Assembly: GCA_046518185.1 (NCBI GenBank) | Contig: JBKGRZ010000004.1 | Location: 62,001 to 126,000 of the forward strand | Length of the DNA: 64,000 nucleotides | Direction of reading: 5' to 3' | Origin: Scandinavium vulneris_A | GTDB taxonomy: Bacteria > Pseudomonadota > Gammaproteobacteria > Enterobacterales > Enterobacteriaceae | Shown: piece after piece, positions 25,117 to 33,418 of the stretch | Layout of the letters: the number at the start of each line of letters is the position of its first letter | Numbering within the stretch: position 1 is the first letter of the stretch | Made by a program: the position numbers and the translations under genes | The notes under the pieces: generated by a model | Told to the model about the DNA's origin: nothing | Seen by the model: the letters and a program-made list of their open reading frames with translations, nothing else | The model's database searches: none

Positions 25117-27534
25117 TTATTCCTCTGTTACCGCTTTATGCGGCTGTTCGAGGATCATGGTTTGTGTCTGGCTCAGGCTAATATTCGCCTCGCGAAGCAT
25201 CTTAAGGATTTCATACAGCAGATCACTGCGTGTAGAACTGACCATGCGCGGGCTGTTCACATAACCCGTTACGCTGAGCACAATCCCATTCGGCCCTAAC
25301 TCTTTAAAGCTGACCGATGGCGCGGGAGCTTCCAGAATGGATTCGTGTAGGGTGTAGGCCATCAGCAATAGATTACGCACCTGTTCAGGGTCGATATCCA
25401 GCGGGAAGGTCAGGGTAATGGTCGCCACGCCCTGTGCATTTCCCATGGTGGCGTTGCGTACGTTCTGCGAAATTAACTGCGAGTTGGGGACGATCACCGT
25501 GGATTTATCGCTGAGCTGTATTTCCGTGGCGCGGACATTGATCCGCCGTATATCCCCCTCGACGCCGCTGATACTCACCAGGTCGCCCACTTTGACCGGA
25601 CGTTCTGTCAGCAGGATCAGACCGGAGATAAAGTTTTTCACAATCTCCTGAAGACCAAAACCGATACCTACCGACAGGGCGCTGACAATCCACGCCAGCT
25701 TGTTCCATTCGATGCCGAGCATAGACAGCGTCAGCATGATGATCAGCACATAGCCGACGTTGGTGAATAGCGTGACCAGCGACGCTCGCAGGCCACGATC
25801 CATCATGGTTTTTGGCAGGAAGTCGTTATCCAGCCAGCGACGGGTGGAGCGTAAGACGTACCAGCCAATCACCAGACACAGAAACGCATTCAGAGCATGC
25901 GCCGGAATAATACTGACGCCACCGATACCTTCGCCGCCCCAAATATCGACGATTTTTTTCAGTAACTCGACCGGGGTGGTACTGCCGAAAGTCCCGTTGA
26001 GCAGCGCGATGGCGGCCATCAGCAACAGCGAGGTTTTCCCCACCGCCGAGAACAGCGTGGCGGCGAGCGACAGGTGACGATCGTTAAGGCTCAACGTACT
26101 TTTGAGAATTTTTCCGCTTTGTGTGGACGGGGAGAACACGCTGTCGCAGAGATCGACCACGAAGTGAATGAGCAGATACAGACAGCTGACCACCAGGCCA
26201 ATCCACAGCAATTCAAAGGTGACAAAGCGCGCCAGCGGGATATAACCGATCAGCAACGCACCCAGAATAACCACCGCCGTCAGGCTGATCACCAGATGAA
26301 TCAGGCCCGCAATCGTTGAGCGGGCTTCAGTCTGCTCACCCTCGGCGCGCATTTTGCGTCGCATACGGTTCACGCGTACCGGCGCTATCAGACAGTTCAA
26401 TGCCACCAACAGGGCCGACAATCCGTTGCCAAACAGGGTGGCGGCAATGCTGGTTCCGACCAGGGCGTTGAGCTGCTCAATGATGCCGAAAATGAAGATG
26501 GACGTCGCCAGCAGGACCGGGAACGACCCGAGCGTTTTCGCCAGCGAATCGGCAATCCCCGGCAGACGCCAGGAAGGGTGATTGTTCGACAGTAAGGCAA
26601 TCCCAAGCCCGGCGATGATCGCCGAGAAATAGGTCAGCTCGACCAGTTGATCGGCAAATTCCAGCACCGGCTGCGCGGTATCCGGCAACCGTGTGAAGAT
26701 ATAAACCAACAGCTGCATGCTGATGCCCAGCGTAAACATCGTGCTGAGCGTGGTGAAGCAGGCGAGAAAACTTCGACGGAATCGGCCCTGCGGCAACCAG
26801 CGCGGGAGGATCCAGCCAACGGGTTTATCCAGCGCTTTGCGTCCAAACAGGCCAATGACCAGCGCCAGTAGCAGATAGGATCCAGAACCCACACGCCACT
26901 CTTCGCTCCATGCCTGGCGCCAGGCGTCACTGACCTGTGAACCAAAAGCATCAAAGCGTGCGGCATCTTTCTCGGCCGGATTAATCAGTGGGGACCAGAA
27001 TTTCTCCCCGAGAATACTGCCGGTGTTCAGCGCAATTTGGGTTTTTAACGCATCACGGCGTAAACCAAAGATTTGAGCTGATAAGTTCTGCGCGCCCACG
27101 CCGATGGCTTTGGTTTGCTCAATCTGGGTGGTCAGAAGGGTTTTGCTGTTATTAAGCTGTTTGCGCTGGCTGACCACCTGCGGGGTTTCCGTCAGCGTGC
27201 CGGGGGCCGGCGGTGGGCCAAGGACATCCAGCTGAGCCTGAACCTGTGCCAGCTGCGGAGCCAGTGCCACGGCGAGCTTATCGGCGTCGCTAACCAGCTG
27301 CTGGGCTTCATCATTCAGCGCCGTGAATTGCTTGTCCACCTTCGCGGTAGAAACCTGCTGCTTCAGCGCATCCAGACGCTTTTGCAGAGCGGGTAACGCG
27401 ATGTTGGCATTAACCTTTACCGGTTGTTCCACATCAGTTTGCGCCTGGCTGTCATCCGCCTCGGCCAGAAACGGAGTCAACATAAAACATGACAGCAACG
27501 CCAGCAGCAGCGGCACTTTAAACATTTTTCGCAT
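25117..27534 (-). CDS. Large MscS-family mechanosensitive channel with DUF3772-like region
   Basis: The protein has 805 residues. A signal peptide (residues 1-26, cleavage near AEA-DD) is followed by a periplasmic helical/coiled-coil region (about 27-200) resembling DUF3772. About ten transmembrane helices come next, and the C-terminal MscS module begins around residue 590. The pore-lining helix and the beta domain (RPVKVGDLVSISGVEGDIRRINVRATEI, seen in two parts) match MscS. It should open under membrane tension at hypo-osmotic shock. It is not one of the E. coli K-12 paralogues I can name (MscK, MscM/YjeP, YbdG, YbiO, YnaI). Monocistronic by context. Confidence 0.88.
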   Translation of the reverse strand: MRKMFKVPLLLALLSCFMLTPFLAEADDSQAQTDVEQPVKVNANIALPALQKRLDALKQQVSTAKVDKQFTALNDEAQQLVSDADKLAVALAPQLAQVQAQLDVLGPPPAPGTLTETPQVVSQRKQLNNSKTLLTTQIEQTKAIGVGAQNLSAQIFGLRRDALKTQIALNTGSILGEKFWSPLINPAEKDAARFDAFGSQVSDAWRQAWSEEWRVGSGSYLLLALVIGLFGRKALDKPVGWILPRWLPQGRFRRSFLACFTTLSTMFTLGISMQLLVYIFTRLPDTAQPVLEFADQLVELTYFSAIIAGLGIALLSNNHPSWRLPGIADSLAKTLGSFPVLLATSIFIFGIIEQLNALVGTSIAATLFGNGLSALLVALNCLIAPVRVNRMRRKMRAEGEQTEARSTIAGLIHLVISLTAVVILGALLIGYIPLARFVTFELLWIGLVVSCLYLLIHFVVDLCDSVFSPSTQSGKILKSTLSLNDRHLSLAATLFSAVGKTSLLLMAAIALLNGTFGSTTPVELLKKIVDIWGGEGIGGVSIIPAHALNAFLCLVIGWYVLRSTRRWLDNDFLPKTMMDRGLRASLVTLFTNVGYVLIIMLTLSMLGIEWNKLAWIVSALSVGIGFGLQEIVKNFISGLILLTERPVKVGDLVSISGVEGDIRRINVRATEIQLSDKSTVIVPNSQLISQNVRNATMGNAQGVATITLTFPLDIDPEQVRNLLLMAYTLHESILEAPAPSVSFKELGPNGIVLSVTGYVNSPRMVSSTRSDLLYEILKMLREANISLSQTQTMILEQPHKAVTEE

Positions 27535-27655
27535 ACAGAGATGTACCTGGGAGTTCAGTAAACGCGTGGCCTGAGCCTGATCGGCTTAGGATACCTGTTA
27601 TTGGCGAAAATCGTATCAGGTAAATCTGTGTTAAAGAGGCAAATGTCAGCAGTCT

Positions 27656-27678
27656 GGCCCCTCTGTCAAAAAGGGGCC
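27656..27678 (-). terminator. Hairpin after the YadA-like gene
   Basis: 7-bp stem GGCCCCT / AGGGGCC with a 9-nt loop just after the adhesin stop; T residues lie in the loop rather than after the stem, so termination is uncertain. Confidence 0.4.
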
Positions 27679-27687
27679 GGGTTAATC

Positions 27688-28620
27688 TTAAAAACCGATA
27701 CCAATGCCTGCACCCATCGCTAAATCATTATTAGTCGAATCACTAATCCCTGCTTTGATAATCGCATGTTCGCCAGCATGGAAAGAAGCGCCCACGCTTA
27801 ACGCTTGTTCATCTTTAAAGGAACCAATACCTGCTGAGAACATGACAGCCTGAGACTTTTCAACTTGTGGCATTGAGGCGATAGCCACGGCGCTCGCGAC
27901 GCCTGAACGCGCTTCTTTTTTGTTGCTATCTACTTCATCTTTAAGGCTTCTGAATTGTGCGTTACTGCTCGCCTGTGCTTGTTCAAATACTTGTTTAGCG
28001 GCATTCAGATCGTGGGCTTGTGCCGTGGTTTGCGTTTTGAGGGTGGCAATCTGGGTACTTTGAGACGCAATTTTAGCCTGTGAAACAGTATCGACTTTAG
28101 TGATAGTTGTAGTAATACCATCCTTACCATTTACACCGTCTTTAGGTTTTGGTTCATTCTCAAGAGTGGTAATACGGGTGGTATTGGCTTCTGCTTTATT
28201 ATTAGCAATATCAGCAGTAGATTGAGCCGCACCAATTGCCATATCCTGGCTAGTGTCTTTGTCATTCTGGCTGTTCTGATAAATATCAAAAGTCGTCGTA
28301 TCAACTTTATCAGTTTGTAATGATGCAATATCAGCAGTGTTTTTATTAATACTCTGGTCATGAATGATAGCAACATCTTTAAGGCCATTGAGATCAGAGG
28401 CATTGTGAGTAATAGCGTTGGTTTGTTGAGTATTAATAGTATCAATTCGTGTTATATCAGAGCCAATTCCAGCCACAGCGCCAGAAAGTTGGTTAATTGC
28501 AGTTTCAACATCGCCACCATTGGCTAAGCTAACATCTGAGGCGAGAGTGGCCGCATTGACCGTAGATGAAAAAATAGCAATAAACACAGCAATAGAAACG
28601 AGTGCTTTATTTGATTTCAT
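27688..28620 (-). CDS. Short YadA-like trimeric autotransporter adhesin
   Basis: The protein has 310 residues. A Sec signal peptide (about 1-23, ending STVNA-AT) is followed by a Thr/Asn/Asp/Gln-rich stalk predicted to be mostly coiled coil. A short Gly-rich insert (PKDGVNGKDGI) lies near residue 165. The C-terminal YadA anchor domain (about 235-310: SGVASAVAIASMPQVEKS, then VGASFHAGEHAIIKAG) ends in Phe, as outer-membrane barrels do. There is no globular head comparable to YadA, so it is a minimal trimeric adhesin. ATG 28620 gives the signal peptide directly; the longer frame upstream does not. Its base composition is AT-rich compared with the flanking core genes, consistent with acquisition. 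Confidence 0.88.
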   Translation of the reverse strand: MKSNKALVSIAVFIAIFSSTVNAATLASDVSLANGGDVETAINQLSGAVAGIGSDITRIDTINTQQTNAITHNASDLNGLKDVAIIHDQSINKNTADIASLQTDKVDTTTFDIYQNSQNDKDTSQDMAIGAAQSTADIANNKAEANTTRITTLENEPKPKDGVNGKDGITTTITKVDTVSQAKIASQSTQIATLKTQTTAQAHDLNAAKQVFEQAQASSNAQFRSLKDEVDSNKKEARSGVASAVAIASMPQVEKSQAVMFSAGIGSFKDEQALSVGASFHAGEHAIIKAGISDSTNNDLAMGAGIGIGF

Positions 28621-29004
28621 TTGACAATATCTCATTAACAAATTTAGATTAAAAATGTAAATTATTTTACTTACATTGATCATTCTGTAGGTCATCAAGG
28701 TGAGAATGTTTTTATTATTCATGCCACTTATTTTGCGGCGTGAACTATCCATTATAATGATGATCCAAATATTGACCTTGATCACAAATAGCACGCATAG
28801 TCAAAAGTTCGAAAGTGATATTTAGGGGTTAATGAAATAATGTTTCAAACGAAAGTGAAAGGTGTGGGTTAACTTTTTTTAAAGATAAAAATGTACATTA
28901 AATGCTGCGAAAAATCGGCAAATGTAAGCGTTCTGGGTCGGCAGGCTTGCTTCAACAAACAACTTCCCCTAACCTTGCTGGCGGTAACCTAATGGTTACC
29001 AAAT
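28621..29004. other. Divergent promoter region between the adhesin and thiM
   Basis: AT-rich, no credible gene. It holds the adhesin promoter (minus strand) and the thiM promoter (plus strand). A perfect 7-bp inverted repeat GGTAACC-TAAT-GGTTACC lies at 28983-29000, four bases before the TPP riboswitch. Confidence 0.5.
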
Positions 29005-29084
29005 GACTCGGGGTGCCCTTCTTTGTGAAGGCTGAGAAATACCCGTACCACCTGATCTGGATAATGCCAGCGTAGGGAAGTCAG
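29005..29084 (+). ncRNA. TPP (THI-box) riboswitch
   Basis: Thiamine-pyrophosphate-sensing mRNA leader of the thiM-thiD operon. The conserved parts are visible: GACTCGGGGTGCCC at the 5' side, CTGAGA in the pyrimidine-sensor loop and ACCTGATCTGG plus ATGCCAGCGTAGGGA at the 3' side. It ends 47 nt before the thiM ATG. In E. coli the thiM riboswitch hides the ribosome site when TPP is bound; the same position and spacing suggest the same translational control. Confidence 0.95.
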
Positions 29085-29131
29085 AGACCCGCGCAGGGTA
29101 TCGCTTCTTCACCTACTGGCAGGAGCGAACT

Positions 29132-29911
29132 ATGCAACCTGACCTGCTTAACTCCGCGCAGCTCGCGCACACTTCACACCTTTTTCGTACTCGTTCGCCG
29201 CTGGTTCACTGCATGACTAACGATGTGGTGCAAACCTTCACGGCTAACGTTTTGTTGGCGCTCGGCGCGTCTTCGGCGATGGTGATTGATGCCGACGAAG
29301 CCCCACAGTTTGCCGCCTTTGCCGATACACTGTTGATCAATGTTGGCACGCTGACGCAATCCCGTGCGGCGACGATGCGAACCGCGGTGGAAAGTGCAAA
29401 CGCCAGCCAAAAACCCTGGACGCTCGACCCGGTAGCCGTGGGGGCGCTCACGTTGCGGACTGAGTTTTGCCAGCAGCTGTTGTCACTTCAGCCTGCTGCT
29501 ATTCGTGGCAATGCCTCTGAAATTCTCGCATTGGCGGGCATGAGCCGCGGCGGGCGCGGGGTGGATACTACCGATACCGCTGCCGCCGCGCTGCCTGCCG
29601 CCCAGGCCCTGGCGCGCCAAATTTCTACCGTTGTGGCGGTCACCGGTGAGGTGGATTACGTTACCGACGGGCAGCGCACGGTGAGGGTTACCGGCGGTTC
29701 CTCGTTGATGACCAAAGTGGTCGGCACGGGCTGTGCGCTTTCGGCGGTGGTGGCGGCGAGCTGTGCGCTGCCGGGCGACAGGCTCGATAACATCGCGGCG
29801 GCCTGCGGATTAATGAAACGAGCAGGCGGGGTAGCGACTGAAAACAGCGCCGGGCCGGGCAGCTTCGTGGCGGCATTTCTAGACGCGCTGTACGCGGAGG
29901 GGCAGGCATGA
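29132..29911 (+). CDS. thiM: Hydroxyethylthiazole kinase
   Basis: Phosphorylates 4-methyl-5-(2-hydroxyethyl)thiazole in thiamine salvage. The protein has 259 residues, normal for ThiM. Hallmarks are the N-terminal PLVHCMTNDVVQTFTANVLL, LDPVAVGA and the anion-hole/catalytic stretch VVGTGCALSAVVAA near residue 195. It lies under a TPP riboswitch with GGAG before the ATG, and its stop overlaps the thiD start (ATGA). Confidence 0.97.
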   Translation: MQPDLLNSAQLAHTSHLFRTRSPLVHCMTNDVVQTFTANVLLALGASSAMVIDADEAPQFAAFADTLLINVGTLTQSRAATMRTAVESANASQKPWTLDPVAVGALTLRTEFCQQLLSLQPAAIRGNASEILALAGMSRGGRGVDTTDTAAAALPAAQALARQISTVVAVTGEVDYVTDGQRTVRVTGGSSLMTKVVGTGCALSAVVAASCALPGDRLDNIAAACGLMKRAGGVATENSAGPGSFVAAFLDALYAEGQA

Positions 29912-30708
29912 AGCGGATTAACGCGCTTACTATTGCAGGCACAGACCCGAGCGGCGGGGCAGGGATTCAGGCGGACCTCAAAACGTTTTCGGCACTCGGG
30001 GCCTACGGCTGTTCGGTGGTCACCGCGCTGGTGGCGCAGAATACCCAGGGCGTGCAGTCGGTGTATCGCATCGAACCCGATTTTGTCGCGGCGCAGCTGG
30101 ACTCAGTGTTTAGCGACGTGCGCATCGACACCACTAAAATCGGTATGCTGGCTGAAACGGATATCGTTGAAGCCGTGGCCGAACGTTTGGCACGGTATCA
30201 CATCACTAACGTGGTGCTCGATACGGTGATGCTGGCGAAAAGCGGCGATCCGTTGCTGTCAGCGTCGGCGATCGCTACGTTGCGTAAACGCTTATTGCCG
30301 CAGGTCTCCCTTATTACCCCCAATCTGCCGGAAGCCGCGGCGCTGTTGGATGCGCCTCATGCGTGTAATGAAAGGGAAATGCTCGAGCAAGGCCGGGCGC
30401 TGCGGGCCCTGGGCTGCGAGGCGGTGCTGATGAAGGGCGGTCATCTGGACGATGTTGAAAGCCCGGACTGGTTGTTTACCCGCGAGGGCGAAATGCGTTT
30501 TACCGCGCCGCGCGTGCGGACCAAAAATACCCACGGCACCGGTTGTACATTGTCGGCAGCCTTAGCGGCGTTGCACCCGCGCTATAACAGCTGGCGGGAA
30601 ACGGTGCCGGAAGCCAAAGCCTGGCTGTCGGCGGCGCTGGCACAGGCGGACTCGCTGGAGGTCGGGAGCGGTATCGGGCCGGTGCATCATTTTCACGCAT
30701 GGTGGTAG
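29908..30708 (+). CDS. thiD: Hydroxymethylpyrimidine/phosphomethylpyrimidine kinase
   Basis: Phosphorylates HMP and HMP-P for thiamine synthesis and salvage. The protein has 266 residues, the usual length. AGTDPSGGAGIQADLKTF at the N-terminus binds HMP. KNTHGTGCTLSAALAALHP near 210 carries the ribokinase-family anion hole and catalytic Cys/Asp region. It is translationally coupled to thiM. Confidence 0.97.
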   Translation: MKRINALTIAGTDPSGGAGIQADLKTFSALGAYGCSVVTALVAQNTQGVQSVYRIEPDFVAAQLDSVFSDVRIDTTKIGMLAETDIVEAVAERLARYHITNVVLDTVMLAKSGDPLLSASAIATLRKRLLPQVSLITPNLPEAAALLDAPHACNEREMLEQGRALRALGCEAVLMKGGHLDDVESPDWLFTREGEMRFTAPRVRTKNTHGTGCTLSAALAALHPRYNSWRETVPEAKAWLSAALAQADSLEVGSGIGPVHHFHAWW

Positions 30709-30743
30709 TATACTGACTGAAACTTTTAGCCAGGAAACCAGAG

Positions 30744-31490
30744 ATGGAACAAGCGCATACCCGGCTTCTCGCGCAACTGAACGAGCGCATCGCCGCTGCC
30801 GATAACACGCCGCTGTACCTGAAATTTGCCGAAACGGTAAAGAACGCGGTGCGCAGCGGCTGGCTGGAGCATGGCAATATTTTGCCCGGCGAGCGAGACC
30901 TGAGCCAGCTTACCGGCGTGTCGCGCATTACTGTGCGCAAGGCGATGCAGACCCTGGAAGATGAAGGTGTGGTCACGCGGGCGCGTGGCTACGGTACCCA
31001 GATCAACAACATCTTTGAGTATTCGCTGAAAGAGGCGCGCGGTTTTTCCCAGCAGGTGGTGTTGCGGGGCAAAAAACCGGACACGCTGTGGGTCAACAAG
31101 CGGGTGGTGGAATGTCCGTCAGAAGTGGCCGAACAGCTGGCGCTGGAGCCGAAAAGCGAGGTCTTTTTACTCAAGCGCATTCGTTATGTTGATGAAGAGG
31201 CGGTGTCGATCGAGGAGTCGTGGGTACCGTCGCACCTAATCAAGGATGCCGACGACATCGGGGTTTCACTGTACGACTATTTTCGCAGCCAGCATATTTA
31301 CCCCCAGCGGACCCGGTCACGCGTCAGCGCCCGCATGCCGGACGCTGAGTTTCAGACACACATCAAAATGGATGACAAAATCCCGGTGCTGGTGATTAAA
31401 CAGGTGGCGCTGGATCAGCAGCAGCGGCCGATTGAATACAGCATCAGCTACTGCCGCAGCGATTTATACGTGTTTGTGTGCGAGGAGTAA
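30744..31490 (+). CDS. yegW: YegW, GntR/HutC-family transcriptional regulator
   Basis: The protein has 248 residues. The N-terminal winged HTH (LPGERDLSQLTGVSRITVRK) is of the GntR type, and the C-terminal UTRA effector domain starts around residue 95 (EVFLLKRIRYVDEEAVSIEESWVP, read in parts). Its position next to yegV-yegU-yegT matches E. coli and suggests that it regulates this carbohydrate/nucleoside group. Its 3' end overlaps the convergent yegV 3' end by 27 nt. The palindrome AGTATACT just upstream (about 30708-30715) could be an autoregulatory element. Confidence 0.93.
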   Translation: MEQAHTRLLAQLNERIAAADNTPLYLKFAETVKNAVRSGWLEHGNILPGERDLSQLTGVSRITVRKAMQTLEDEGVVTRARGYGTQINNIFEYSLKEARGFSQQVVLRGKKPDTLWVNKRVVECPSEVAEQLALEPKSEVFLLKRIRYVDEEAVSIEESWVPSHLIKDADDIGVSLYDYFRSQHIYPQRTRSRVSARMPDAEFQTHIKMDDKIPVLVIKQVALDQQQRPIEYSISYCRSDLYVFVCEE

Positions 31491-32417
31491 TTCGTCGCGA
31501 GTGGGGGCACAGTCGCCGCCGCGGTGACTGACCACCCAGGATGCAACCGCATTACCCAGTGTGACCGCCTCGGCCAACGACCATCCTGAGGCCAATCCTG
31601 CCAGCACGCCGCCTGCGTGGCTGTCGCCTGCGCCGATGGTGTCGACCACCGTGGTCGGGAACGCCGCAGCCTGGCCGGATGCCGCCTCACTGAAATACCA
31701 CGCCCCGTCCTTATCCTGGCGCACTATCAGCGGTGCCTGCCAGCGTTCAAGCCAGGCTTTGCCTAACTGTTCAACATCGGTGGGAAACGTCTGCTGTTCG
31801 GCAACAATGTCCGCTTCCTGACGATTCAGGGTGATGAGCGGTTTGCAGGCCATGATCCGCGCAAACAGTGCCGGAGGCACATCTGCAATACGTGGCCCAA
31901 AATCGATCAGCGCCGTCACGCCAGGCGACGCTTCCAGCCAGCCAATCAGCCGTTCGGCGCAGGGGGCGGTAAGCTGATAGCCGGACAGGTAAACCAGGCC
32001 GTCAGGATGCTGCGGCAGACGCGCCAGCCAGTCGTCGTCCCAGGCGTTTTCCACCCCGGTAAACGACATAAAGGTGCGCTCTCCGTCCGGTTCGACCAGC
32101 GCCAGGCACCAGCCGTTGTCACCCTTGTTGGTTTCAATCAGGCTGTGAATGCCCTGGCGAGTCAGGTTGTTGCGCACGATATCGGCCCACACACCCTGGC
32201 CGAGTGGCAGGGCGTTACAGGATTCTATGCCGAGACGTTTCAGCGCTACCGCCACGTTCAGCGCACAACCGCCAATATTGACGCTCTGCTGCTGTAATTC
32301 GATGTCACAGCCACGCCAGGGCAGGGCGTAGGCGTCGGCGATGACGTCAATCACCGCCGAACCGATGACCGTTACCGGGCGCTGCTGCCGGAGTTGGCTC
32401 AGTTTGTCATTCAGCAT
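31464..32417 (-). CDS. yegV: YegV, PfkB-family sugar/nucleoside kinase
   Basis: The protein has 317 residues (E. coli YegV is of similar size). PfkB signature 1 is seen as NIGGCALNVAVALKRLG and signature 2 as DTIGAGDSHAGGVLAG, which holds the catalytic Asp. The substrate is unproven; the neighbouring nucleoside-type MFS transporter and ADP-ribosylglycohydrolase suggest a ribonucleoside or ribose derivative. Third gene of the yegT-yegU-yegV unit; its start overlaps yegU by 7 nt. Confidence 0.93.
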   Translation of the reverse strand: MLNDKLSQLRQQRPVTVIGSAVIDVIADAYALPWRGCDIELQQQSVNIGGCALNVAVALKRLGIESCNALPLGQGVWADIVRNNLTRQGIHSLIETNKGDNGWCLALVEPDGERTFMSFTGVENAWDDDWLARLPQHPDGLVYLSGYQLTAPCAERLIGWLEASPGVTALIDFGPRIADVPPALFARIMACKPLITLNRQEADIVAEQQTFPTDVEQLGKAWLERWQAPLIVRQDKDGAWYFSEAASGQAAAFPTTVVDTIGAGDSHAGGVLAGLASGWSLAEAVTLGNAVASWVVSHRGGDCAPTRDELLLAHKHV

Positions 32418-33418
32418 CGTTCCTCCCGCTGTTGGCGATAGCGCAGCAGGGCGGTGGCGTAGCGGTCAAAGTCGAGTTGGTTCACCGCGTCGAGTTCCTG
32501 TTTCAGCGCTGGGTTAATCCCGTCGATACCGTGCAACGCCCCGCAGATGGCGGTAGCCATCGCGCCGATGGTGTCGGTGTCGCCGCCCAGGTTGGCGCAC
32601 AAAATCGCGCAGCGGTTCGGGTCGGTACCTGCCAGGTCGACCATCGCAATTGCGCAGGCCACGGATTCAAGGGTACTGGTGCCTGCACCGACTAACTGAT
32701 AAAGCTGTTCGCAGGCGGATTCCACGCCGTGGGCTTCGCGGATGGTTTTCAGCGCCAGTTCGATCCGCATTGAGAGCGAGGCGCTGAAAGTGGTTACCCG
32801 TTTTTCCTGGGCCTGACGGGCGACGGCGGGCAGTGCATCGACGATGTTCTGCCAGCTTTCGCCGTCCACCGCGCGGGAGACGGCCCAGCCAATCACTGCC
32901 GCTCCGGCGATAGCGAGATCGGATTTGTGCGTCGGACTGGAAGCCAGCGCGACCGAATCGATAAAGGCATTGAGGTCAGCAGTCGGCAGCACGCAGCCCA
33001 GCGGGGAGACGCGCATCGCTGCCCCGTTGGTGACGCCGTTGTTTTCCAGCTCGCTGACCGGTTTACCGTCGCGAATGGCATTCAGCGCTATTTTCGAGGT
33101 CGGGCCGAGCACATTTTTATTGAACGCGTCGAAGCCTTCTGCCCACGCCAGAATGTGGCGGCCAATCACGTCCGGTACGATCTCGCCGTCGCATTCGATA
33201 ATCGCATCGGCCAGGCACAGCGCCATCGAGGTATCGTCGGTAAACTCCGCACGATTGAAATAGCAGGCGGCATTGTTTTCCGCCGGGCCTGGCAGGAAAC
33301 GGTCAATCCAGCCGAAGTGTGCTTTTACGCGTGAGCGCGGCCACAGTTCTGATGGCATACCCATCGCATCGCCTAACGCCTGGCCGTACAAGGCCCCGAG
33401 AATTCGTTGATGTTTCAT
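32411..33418 (-). CDS. yegU: YegU, ADP-ribosylglycohydrolase family protein
   Basis: The protein has 335 residues. The paired metal-binding motifs of the ADP-ribosylglycohydrolase/DraG family are present: FTDDTSMAL near residue 60 and GGDTDTIGAMATAICGA near residue 280. It is predicted to hydrolyse an ADP-ribose-like or N-glycosidic bond in the cytoplasm. It overlaps yegT upstream (ATGA) and yegV downstream, so the three proteins are made together and probably act on one compound. Confidence 0.93.
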   Translation of the reverse strand: MKHQRILGALYGQALGDAMGMPSELWPRSRVKAHFGWIDRFLPGPAENNAACYFNRAEFTDDTSMALCLADAIIECDGEIVPDVIGRHILAWAEGFDAFNKNVLGPTSKIALNAIRDGKPVSELENNGVTNGAAMRVSPLGCVLPTADLNAFIDSVALASSPTHKSDLAIAGAAVIGWAVSRAVDGESWQNIVDALPAVARQAQEKRVTTFSASLSMRIELALKTIREAHGVESACEQLYQLVGAGTSTLESVACAIAMVDLAGTDPNRCAILCANLGGDTDTIGAMATAICGALHGIDGINPALKQELDAVNQLDFDRYATALLRYRQQREERC

